DNA of 12,954 nt, taken from contig CAMLEQ010000059.1 in the NCBI GenBank assembly GCA_946479015.1, forward strand, positions 1 through 12,954. The letters run 5' to 3'. The translations under genes and the position numbers were made by a program. Below, piece by piece: positions 1 through 6,892 of this stretch (positions are counted from its first letter, which is position 1; each line of letters begins with the position of its first letter). The notes beneath the pieces are model-generated. The model saw only the letters and a list, made by a program, of their open reading frames with translations, was not told where the DNA came from and did not search any database. This DNA is from an uncultured Gemmatimonadota bacterium (GTDB taxonomy: Bacteria; Gemmatimonadota; Gemmatimonadetes; Gemmatimonadales; Gemmatimonadaceae).

Positions 1-1
1 C

Positions 2-2314
2 CCGGCACCCAAGCAGCCGGCGCAGCCCTCCCGCCCGATCGCGATCAGCCTCCGCCGCTTCCAGATCACCGGCGCCTCCCTGGCGTTCGACAACCGCCAG
101 GCGAAGGTGAAGGCGTCGCTCACGGGCTACGACCAGTCGCTGAGCGGCGACTTCAGCCAGCGGATGGTGACGATCCGCACGAAGGCGGACGCCGACACCG
201 CGACCGTGACCTTCGCCGGGGTCCCGTACCTCGACCGCGTCGCGATCGCCCTCGATGCGGACGTGCAGGCCGACCTGGCAGGGAAGATCTACACCCTCAA
301 GAGCACGGAGCTGGGCCTCAACGACCTGAAGCTCGCGGTCGCCGGCTCCGCGCGCACCATCGGTGACCGGATCGCCCTCGACCTCTCGTTCAAGGCGCCG
401 AGCACGAACTTCCGAAGCATTCTCTCCCTCGTGCCGGTGATCTACGCGCACGACTTCGACAAGGTGAAGACCGCCGGCACCTTCACCCTGGACGGGCAGG
501 TGCGCGGCCAGTACGGCAAGGCCGCGTTCCCCTCGTTCGCCATCAACGCGAAGGTGAACGACGCCGCGTTCCAGTACGCCGACCTCCCGCTCCCGGCGCG
601 CTCGATCTTCATGGACCTCGCGCTCGGCAATCCCGGCGGGAGCGCCGACAGCACAGTGGTGCGGCTCGACCGCTTCCACGTCGTGCTCGGCCAGAACCCG
701 GTGGACGCGCGCATGGTCATGCGCACCCCCGTCTCCGATCCCGACGTGGATGCGCGCGTATCGGGGAAGGTCGATCTCGCCGACGTCCGCCGCACCATCA
801 AGCTGGAAGGGATCGAGCAGCTCACCGGAACCATCGCCGCGAACGCCGCCGTGCGGACGCGGATGTCGTACGTGAAGCAGAAGCGCTACGACAAGGTGGC
901 CGCGAGCGGCAGCGTCGACGTCACTGGCGTCACCGTGAAGGGGAAGACGCTCCCTCACCCGATGGCGATCCGGCAGGCATCGCTCGCGCTCGCGCCGGAG
1001 CGCGCGCAGCTGAAGTCCTTCACCGGCACCGTCGGGAGCAGCGACCTCCAGGCATCCGGCTCGCTCGACAACCTGCTCTCCTTCGTGCTCCAGGGCGACA
1101 CGCTGCGCGGCACCGCGACGGTGCACAGCAACCGGTTCGACCTCGACGAGTGGCGATCGGGTGGTGAGCTCCAGATCATCCCGGTGCCGCCGAAGATCGA
1201 CTTCGCGCTCGATGCCACCGTGGGCGAGCTGGACTACGGCAAGCTGAAGATGTCCGACGCGCGCGGCCGCGTGCGCATCAGGGACCAGCGTGCCACGCTG
1301 GAGAACTTCCAGATGAACACGCTGGGCGGACAGATCGGCGTCACCGGCTACTACGACACCAGGGACACCACGAAGCCCGCCTTCGACGTCGCCATGACGA
1401 TGACGAAGGTGGACATCCCCTCCGCCTTCCAGGCGCTCGCCACCGTGCAGGCGTTGGCGCCGGTGGCGAAGTACGCGACGGGGAACGTGAGCACGGATCT
1501 GCACGTGAGCGGCGCGCTGGGGAAGAACATGATGCCCCTCTTCCCCGGGCTGAACGGCGACGGCGCCCTCCAGACATCGCAGCTCGCGATCCACGACTTC
1601 CCCGCGCTCCAGAAGGTCGCGGACCTGACCAAGCTCCAGTTCCTGAACGACCCCGTGCTCCAGCCGGTGAAGACGAGCTTCCAGATCCGCAACGGCCGCC
1701 TGTCCGTGAAGCCGTTCGATGTGAAGGTGGGCGGCGTCACCATGAACGTCGCCGGCTCCAACGGCCTCGATCAGTCGCTCCAGTACACGCTCGCCCTCAC
1801 CGTCCCGCGATCGCTGCTCGGGAGCGCGGCCAATCAGGCGGTGGCGAGCCTGGCGTCGAAGGCGGGGAAGGCGGGCTTCGACATCGCCGCCGCGCAGGAG
1901 ATCCCGCTCCGCATCGAGATCGGCGGCACCGTCACGAGCCCCTCGGTCTCCGTCGACGTGGGCAAGGTCACATCCTCCGTGGCCAAGGGCGCGGAGGCGG
2001 CCGTCACGAAGAAAGCGTCCGCCGAGGCGGCCCGGCTGGTGCAGGAGGCGGAGCAGCGCGCGGCGGGGATCCGCCAGAGCGCACAATCGCTGGCGGACAA
2101 GGTGAAGCAGGAAGGCTACCAGCGGGCGGACTCGCTGCAGGCGAAGGCGGGGAACAATCCCCTGCTCCAGGCGGCGGCGAAGGCGGGAGCCGACAAGATC
2201 CGCAAGGAATCCGACGACAAGGCCGCGGCGATCGTGAACACCGCGAACCAGCGCGCGGACAGCGTGGTCTCCGCGGCGAAGGCGCAGGCAGCGAAGCTCC
2301 CACCGGAACAGTGA
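2..2314 (+). CDS. AsmA-like family envelope protein, 5'-truncated by the window edge
   Basis: The reading frame is open from base 2, so the true start lies outside the window; 770 residues are visible. An early Pro-rich linker (PAPKQPAQPSRP) is followed by long runs of beta-rich segments such as FQITGASLAFDN, SGDFSQ, TFAGVPYLDRV and TALDG/VSG-type repeats, which match the AsmA/AsmA-like C-terminal architecture (the TamB/YhdP/AsmA superfamily). The core ends with LALTVPRSLLGS and IEIGGTVTSPSVSVDVGK at about 1795-1965, the usual end of the AsmA C-terminal region. Members are anchored in the inner membrane by an N-terminal helix and extend into the periplasm; several serve lipid transport and outer-membrane homeostasis. 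That role is inferred here. After the core there is an unusual charged, Ala/Gln/Lys-rich helical tail (about 1966-2311) with two QRADS motifs. The GH9 gene begins 10 bp downstream, so the two are probably cotranscribed. Confidence 0.85.
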   Translation, partial: PAPKQPAQPSRPIAISLRRFQITGASLAFDNRQAKVKASLTGYDQSLSGDFSQRMVTIRTKADADTATVTFAGVPYLDRVAIALDADVQADLAGKIYTLKSTELGLNDLKLAVAGSARTIGDRIALDLSFKAPSTNFRSILSLVPVIYAHDFDKVKTAGTFTLDGQVRGQYGKAAFPSFAINAKVNDAAFQYADLPLPARSIFMDLALGNPGGSADSTVVRLDRFHVVLGQNPVDARMVMRTPVSDPDVDARVSGKVDLADVRRTIKLEGIEQLTGTIAANAAVRTRMSYVKQKRYDKVAASGSVDVTGVTVKGKTLPHPMAIRQASLALAPERAQLKSFTGTVGSSDLQASGSLDNLLSFVLQGDTLRGTATVHSNRFDLDEWRSGGELQIIPVPPKIDFALDATVGELDYGKLKMSDARGRVRIRDQRATLENFQMNTLGGQIGVTGYYDTRDTTKPAFDVAMTMTKVDIPSAFQALATVQALAPVAKYATGNVSTDLHVSGALGKNMMPLFPGLNGDGALQTSQLAIHDFPALQKVADLTKLQFLNDPVLQPVKTSFQIRNGRLSVKPFDVKVGGVTMNVAGSNGLDQSLQYTLALTVPRSLLGSAANQAVASLASKAGKAGFDIAAAQEIPLRIEIGGTVTSPSVSVDVGKVTSSVAKGAEAAVTKKASAEAARLVQEAEQRAAGIRQSAQSLADKVKQEGYQRADSLQAKAGNNPLLQAAAKAGADKIRKESDDKAAAIVNTANQRADSVVSAAKAQAAKLPPEQ

Positions 2315-2324
2315 GGCGCGTCTG

Positions 2325-4151
2325 ATGATCTGGCTCCCCCGCTCCGCGCGACGCTGCGCGGGCGCCCTGCTCCTCCCCACGCTCCTCCTCGCCTCCGCTT
2401 CCTGCCACCCGCACCCCGCTCGCATAGCGCCGCCGGCTCCCGCCGGCGGCGCGGCGAGCGTGATCCGCATCAATCAGCTCGGCTACCTCCCCGACGGTCG
2501 CAAGGTGGCCGTGCTCTGTGCACTCGCGCCGAGCAGCATCGACCGGTTCGCCGTGCTCGACGACTCGGGGCGCCGCGTGCTCGGGCCACGCCCCGCGGTG
2601 CGTAGCGGCGCGTTCGGCCCGTGCGTCGAGACATGGCGGCTCGACTTCTCCGCGCTCTCTCGGGAAGGGCGCTACCGTGTGGTCGCCGGCTCCGACACCT
2701 CGCGCCCCTTCCGCATCGCGCGCGACGCGTACGCCGGGGCGGCGGACACGCTGCTCTACTACATGCGAGAGCAGCGCTCCGGCTTCAATCCGTTCTTCCG
2801 CGACTCCGTGCACACGCACGACGGGATCATCGTCGACGACTCCGCGCTGGCCGGACAGTTCATCGATGTGAGCGGCGGCTGGGCCGACGCGTCGGACTAC
2901 CTCCAGTACGTCACGACGTCCGCCACCGCCACCTTCCAGCTCCTGCTGGCGTATCGCGATCACCCTGCCGCGTTCGCCGACGACTTCGGCGCCGATGGAC
3001 TTCCCGGCGCGAACGGCATCCCCGACGTGCTCGACGAGGCGCGCCACGGCCTCGAGTGGCTCGCGCGCATGTACCCGGGTGGCGATCGGCTGTACAACCA
3101 GATCGCCGACGATCGCGACCACAGCTTCTGGAAGCTCCCGCCCACCGACACCGTGGACTACGGGTGGGGAAAGGGCGGTCCGCGCCCCGTCTACCCGTGC
3201 ACCGGCCGACCGCAGGGACTCTTCGATGCGAAGAACCGCTCGACCGGGCTCGCGTCCACCGCCGGGAAGTTCGCCTCGGCGATGGCGCTCGGCGCGATGC
3301 TCCTCCACGATCGCGATTCCTCGTTCGCGCGCATGCTCGGGGAGAGAGCGCGCGCCGCGTACGCGCTCGGCGCCGCGCACCCCGGCGTCTGCCAGACCGC
3401 GCCCGCGCGCGCGCCGTACTTCTACGAGGAGGAGAACTGGACGGACGACATGGAGCTCGCCGCCGCCGAGCTGTACGCCCTCACCGCCGACGCGCGCTAC
3501 CTGCACGATGCGGTGGCCTACGCCGAGCGCGAGCCCGTGACGCCGTGGATGGGCGCCGACACCGCGCGGCACTACGAGTGGTACCCCTTCTACGATGCCG
3601 GCCACTACGAGATCTGGCGCGCGGCGGACGGTCCGACGAAGGAGCGGATGGCCGCCTACTATCGTCGCGGCCTCGAGGCGGTGGCGCGCCGCGCGCACAA
3701 CGGCTTTCGCGTGGGCATCCCGTTCATCTGGTGCTCGAACGACCTGATGGTCTCCTTTGCCACACAGGCCCACCTCTACCGCGAGATGACCGGGGACACA
3801 CGATTCGAGGAGTACGAGAGCGCCGCGCTCGACTGGCTCTTCGGCGTGAACCCCTGGGGCGTGTCGATGGTGATCGGCCTGCCGCACGACGGAGTGTTCG
3901 CTCGCGATCCGCACTCCATCGTGGCTCACGAGCTCGGCGCGGAGCTCACCGGCGGCCTGCTGGACGGTCCCGTGTACCAGTCGATCTACCACAACCTGCG
4001 CGCGATCCGTCTGCTCCACGATGACGAGTACGCGCCGTTCAACACCGGATTCATCGTCTACCACGATGACCTCGGCGACTACTCCACGAACGAGCCGATC
4101 ATGGACGGGACGGCGAACCTCGCGTATCTGCTGTCGGCGCTCGCGAGATAG
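2325..4151 (+). CDS. Glycoside hydrolase family 9 (cellulase-type) with N-terminal Ig-like domain, probable lipoprotein
   Basis: This 608-residue protein should hydrolyse beta-1,4-glycans outside the cytoplasm; the true substrate cannot be read from sequence. A signal segment (residues 1-26) ends in LASASC with Cys27 as the likely lipid-modified residue; the lipobox is imperfect because Ser, not Leu, sits at -3. Residues about 46-135 look like the CelD_N Ig-like domain that precedes many GH9 catalytic domains (INQLGYLP, then a YRV strand). The catalytic domain runs from about 140 to 605. It keeps GGWADASDY with Asp188 and Asp191 (family nucleophile-activating Asp pair), a DPH motif with His530, and the C-terminal DYSTNEP block with Glu590 as the family acid/base. 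All key positions are present, so the enzyme looks active. No dockerin or separate carbohydrate-binding module is seen. A GAGG ribosome site at 2313-2316 overlaps the upstream stop, with 8 nt to the ATG, suggesting translational coupling. Some GH9 members are exo-glucosaminidases, an alternative. Confidence 0.9.
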   Translation: MIWLPRSARRCAGALLLPTLLLASASCHPHPARIAPPAPAGGAASVIRINQLGYLPDGRKVAVLCALAPSSIDRFAVLDDSGRRVLGPRPAVRSGAFGPCVETWRLDFSALSREGRYRVVAGSDTSRPFRIARDAYAGAADTLLYYMREQRSGFNPFFRDSVHTHDGIIVDDSALAGQFIDVSGGWADASDYLQYVTTSATATFQLLLAYRDHPAAFADDFGADGLPGANGIPDVLDEARHGLEWLARMYPGGDRLYNQIADDRDHSFWKLPPTDTVDYGWGKGGPRPVYPCTGRPQGLFDAKNRSTGLASTAGKFASAMALGAMLLHDRDSSFARMLGERARAAYALGAAHPGVCQTAPARAPYFYEEENWTDDMELAAAELYALTADARYLHDAVAYAEREPVTPWMGADTARHYEWYPFYDAGHYEIWRAADGPTKERMAAYYRRGLEAVARRAHNGFRVGIPFIWCSNDLMVSFATQAHLYREMTGDTRFEEYESAALDWLFGVNPWGVSMVIGLPHDGVFARDPHSIVAHELGAELTGGLLDGPVYQSIYHNLRAIRLLHDDEYAPFNTGFIVYHDDLGDYSTNEPIMDGTANLAYLLSALAR

Positions 4152-4161
4152 CACGAGGTCG

Positions 4162-5025
4162 TCAGGCCACCCACGCCTGCACGTCGAGGTACTCGGCCGC
4201 GATCACGGTGGTGCCGTCGGTGGCGAGGTTGTGCTGCTGGAACAACCGGGTGAGCTCCTGGCGGAGTCGGCTCCTTCCGTCGGGGTCGCACGCGCGAAGC
4301 GTCATCACCGTCGGTCCGTAGTTGGTCGTGAACAGCTCGGTCACCGCCGCCGGAGGAAAGGGGAAGCGCAGCTCCAGCGTTCGCCGCGTGCAGGCGAGCC
4401 ACGCGACGCCGCCGCCGAAGCGGCCGCGAACCACCTCCTCTTCCCCCCAGCCGAGCGGACTCGGGATCCCCGCCGGCGCCGGCACCTCCGCCGTGTGCGC
4501 GCGCAGCATCTGCCCCACGAAGCCGTCGGGGGTCCAGTTCGCCATCGCCACGCGGCCGCCCGAGCGCGTCACCCGGAGGAGCTCCCTCGCGACACGCGCC
4601 GGGCGATAGGCGAACATGGCGCCGAACATCGTCACCGTGGTCTCGAACTGGCCGTCGGCGTACGGCAGCGCCTCGGCGTCGCCGACCTCGAAGGCGACGT
4701 CCACGCCGGCATCGCGCGCCTCGTGCCGCGCCTCGGCGATCAGGTTCGGGGAGATGTCGATCCCGGTGACGCTGGCGCCGGTGTGCGCCGCGGGGATCGC
4801 GAGGTTGCCGGTGCCGCACGCCACATCGAGCACCGTTTCGCCCCGACGGAGCGACAGCCGCGCGATGAACTCCTCGGCGCCCGGCGCGTAGCTGCGCGCG
4901 ATGGGCAGGAAGTCGCCGGCGGTCCAGACCGAGCGGGCGCGGGCGGTGAGCGCGTCCTCGGACCAGGCGGGAAGCTCGCCGTGGGTGCCGGGACGCTCGA
5001 CGCGGGGAATGCTCTGGGACGACAT
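4162..5025 (-). CDS. Class I SAM-dependent methyltransferase
   Basis: A 287-residue cytoplasmic methyltransferase with a Rossmann-type SAM-binding fold. Motif I is VLDVACGTGN (residues 65-74), the acidic residue that binds the SAM ribose is Asp90 in TGIDIS, and GDAEALP (115-121) is the adenine-contacting motif of the Methyltransf_11/25 group. The strand-4 region (TTVTMFGAMFAYRP) and the RSGGRVAMANWTPDGFVG segment match the UbiE-like subgroup. The acceptor substrate is unknown; the C-terminal 100 residues, which would form the acceptor cap, are not diagnostic. The start is supported by GGAGAGA at 5031-5037 (read on the minus strand), 5 nt before the ATG. It is the last gene of a minus-strand cluster and lies 72 bp after the AraC regulator, which may control it. 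Its stop codon lies 10 bp from that of the convergent GH9 gene. Confidence 0.88.
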   Translation of the reverse strand: MSSQSIPRVERPGTHGELPAWSEDALTARARSVWTAGDFLPIARSYAPGAEEFIARLSLRRGETVLDVACGTGNLAIPAAHTGASVTGIDISPNLIAEARHEARDAGVDVAFEVGDAEALPYADGQFETTVTMFGAMFAYRPARVARELLRVTRSGGRVAMANWTPDGFVGQMLRAHTAEVPAPAGIPSPLGWGEEEVVRGRFGGGVAWLACTRRTLELRFPFPPAAVTELFTTNYGPTVMTLRACDPDGRSRLRQELTRLFQQHNLATDGTTVIAAEYLDVQAWVA

Positions 5026-5052
5026 GGTGATCTCTCCGTGAACGAGTCAGCA

Positions 5053-5069
5053 CGCGCCGTCGCGGCGCG
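5053..5069. other. GC-rich hairpin between the AraC and methyltransferase genes
   Basis: The arms CGCGCCG and CGGCGCG form a perfect 7-bp stem around a 3-nt TCG loop. It lies in the 72-bp gap between the AraC stop and the methyltransferase ribosome site. There is no T-run after it on either strand. It could reduce read-through from the regulator gene, protect the mRNA, or be a chance product of high GC. Confidence 0.4.
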
Positions 5070-5097
5070 CGAGACTGATAGTGCGGAGAGCCGGCGA

Positions 5098-6081
5098 TTA
5101 CACCAATGACCGAACGTCCCGACTTCCTGCTCCAGCGTACCGACGCGTTTCGCGCCACGCTCCGGGAGCCGCTCCCGTCGCCTTCTTGAACGCGCGGCTG
5201 AAGGCGGCCTCGGAGTCGTAGCCCACCTGCGCGGCGATCGCGGCGACTTTCACGCCGCTCTGGAGCAGGAGGCTGGCCGCGACCTGCATGCGCCACCGCG
5301 TGAGGTACTGCATCGGCGGCTCTCCCACCAGCTCCGTGAACCGCTTGGCGAGGATGGTGCGCGATGAAGTGGAGGCGCGCGCCAGCTCCGCGAGCGTCCA
5401 GGGGTGCCCCGGCCGGGCATGGAGCAGCATCAGTGCGCAGCCCACGAGCTCGTCGCGGAGCCCCGCCAGCCAGCCCGTCCGCCCTGGAGGCAGCTCCTCC
5501 AGGTAGCGGCGAAGCACCTCGATGAACATCAGCTCGCCCAATCGCGTGAGCACCCCCTCGGCGCCCGCCCTGCCGAGGCGCGACTCCTCGGTGAGCTGAC
5601 GCGCGAAGCCGTCGAGCCACGCGTTCGACAACCCACGCAGGTGCATCCGGCGCGGCAGCGACGCGAGCAGCGGGTTGAATGGCCGCCGGTCGCAGCCGAG
5701 AAAGCCGCAGACGAACGACGTGGCCCGTGGCCCCTGGGCGCCGAGCAAGACCGTGTGCGAGTAGCGCGCGGGCGCGCTGGTGTGCACGTGCGGGCCAGGG
5801 AGGATGTGCGGTCCGCTCGACATCACGTGCGCGTCGCCGTGGGGAAAGACGATCGCGTCCCCCGCCGCGAGCTCCACCTGCTCCTCGCCCACCAGCCCAC
5901 CGAAGCAGCGTCCATCGGTGACCACGTGGTACGAGATCAGGTGCTCCGCCTCCGGCATGATGCGGGGCGACAGCTCCCGCGCGGGCACGGCGTCGATTCT
6001 CCACGGCTCCGCCGCCTCGACCGCGTAGAAGTACGCGCCGTCGAGGCGGACCACCCGCAGCAGATCGGAGAGCGCGTCCAT
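5098..6081 (-). CDS. AraC-family transcriptional regulator with N-terminal cupin domain
   Basis: A 327-residue DNA-binding regulator. Residues about 5-190 form a cupin-type sensor like the one in cupin_6 AraC regulators: Trp27, the HLISYHVVTDG segment with His47 and His52, then the barrel signature AAGDAIVFPHGDAH (72-85). The C-terminal 100 residues contain two helix-turn-helix motifs: WTLAELARASTSSRTILAKRF, and AAIAAQVGYDSEAAFSRAF, the classic AraC signature, followed by the usual Pro-x-x-x-Arg end. I chose the ATG at 6081 (MDALSDLL) because this is the conserved beginning of the subfamily; the frame stays open to an ATG at 6120, giving 13 extra basic residues. Neither start has a clear Shine-Dalgarno sequence. 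The effector is unknown. The adjacent methyltransferase downstream is the natural target candidate. Confidence 0.88.
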   Translation of the reverse strand: MDALSDLLRVVRLDGAYFYAVEAAEPWRIDAVPARELSPRIMPEAEHLISYHVVTDGRCFGGLVGEEQVELAAGDAIVFPHGDAHVMSSGPHILPGPHVHTSAPARYSHTVLLGAQGPRATSFVCGFLGCDRRPFNPLLASLPRRMHLRGLSNAWLDGFARQLTEESRLGRAGAEGVLTRLGELMFIEVLRRYLEELPPGRTGWLAGLRDELVGCALMLLHARPGHPWTLAELARASTSSRTILAKRFTELVGEPPMQYLTRWRMQVAASLLLQSGVKVAAIAAQVGYDSEAAFSRAFKKATGAAPGAWRETRRYAGAGSRDVRSLV

Positions 6082-6153
6082 CGTGGATGGAATACTATGG
6101 CCGTGCCTGCGGCGCGCCACTCCGGCGGGCGGCGGCGTGGCTCGACGAGCTGA

Positions 6154-6657
6154 TCACTCGTGCGCGCCGCCGCTGTGGTGATCTCGCCGCTGGAACGCCA
6201 TGAACTCGTGGATGGCCGCCAGCGCCGCCGGGTCGTGCGTCACCATGCGCACCTCCGCGCCGCGCGGCAGGTCCTTGACCGAGTAGTGAATCAGCCGGCG
6301 CCGCTCGATCATCACTCGCGTACCTGGCACCTCGCGCATGTGCACGAACATCGGCGTGCTGAAGTCCCCGGCGGCGAACGCGGCCGCGATCCCGCGCATG
6401 TGCGCGCGGATCCGAGCGACCCCCGCCGAGTCGGTACTGTCGCGCTGCAGCTCGATGCGCCCGCCGTCGGGGAGCGCGTCGAAGCGGTGGGTGGAGGTGT
6501 ACTGGTCGACCCCCATCGCCTTCTTCCCCCGCTGCTGGAGCGCGGCGAAGCCCGTGTCGGCGGGCGCGGAGGTGGGAGTGCCCTGGGCGCGCGCGGCGCT
6601 GGCGAGCGGCAGGGCAAACACGATCGTCCAGACCGCATAATGGCGCACTATCGACAT
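6154..6657 (-). CDS. Small secreted protein of unknown function
   Basis: A 167-residue protein with a Sec signal peptide: a short basic start, a hydrophobic core at about residues 7-20, and an ASAARA-Q signal peptidase I site after Ala24. The mature part contains FDALPDGGRIELQRD, RIRAHMRGIAAAFAAGDF, a short Val-Pro-Gly-Thr motif and IHEFMAFQRRDHHSGG. I recognise this pattern from a conserved family of small exported proteins in soil bacteria whose function is not established; database names for them are often misleading. Many histidines, including the terminal HHSGGAH, could bind metal, but this is speculation. A GAGGG ribosome site at 6664-6668 lies 6 nt before the ATG and supports this start. 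The gene is divergent from the permease and 72 bp upstream of the AraC gene on the same strand. Confidence 0.7.
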   Translation of the reverse strand: MSIVRHYAVWTIVFALPLASAARAQGTPTSAPADTGFAALQQRGKKAMGVDQYTSTHRFDALPDGGRIELQRDSTDSAGVARIRAHMRGIAAAFAAGDFSTPMFVHMREVPGTRVMIERRRLIHYSVKDLPRGAEVRMVTHDPAALAAIHEFMAFQRRDHHSGGAHE

Positions 6658-6892
6658 GGTGAACCCTCAACAGGAATTACGACACGATGCGATTGCCGGT
6701 CGCGTGAATGATAACGGATTCGCGGAACCGCCGGAGGTGACACCGTCGGCGACGCCGCGGCCGCACGCCGGCATCCACTGGCCTCGCCTGGCGCCAACCG
6801 CCACACGAGTGAATATTCGGCGCAACTCGTCAGGCTCCCATCCCTCTCTCCTCCGCACGCGCGCGCCGCCGGCCCACCCTCTCGCATCCACC

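Noticed and set aside
2004..4154. A 716-codon open frame on the minus strand, opposite AsmA tail and GH9
   Set aside because: Low-complexity Arg/Val/Glu-rich translation with no motif, opposite two well-supported genes.
4079..6004. A 641-codon minus-strand frame across the methyltransferase and AraC genes
   Set aside because: It is a shifted frame of two real genes; the real frames carry intact SAM-binding and AraC motifs.
6140..6150. Short inverted repeat GCTCG-A-CGAGC between the secreted-protein and AraC genes
   Set aside because: A 1-nt loop cannot form a hairpin and 5-bp arms are common by chance at this GC.
6658..6892. Promoter boxes in the divergent region between secreted protein and permease
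   Set aside because: Several A/T-rich hexamers are present (for example GATAAC near 6709), but none has a partner at 16-18 bp, so no promoter is called.
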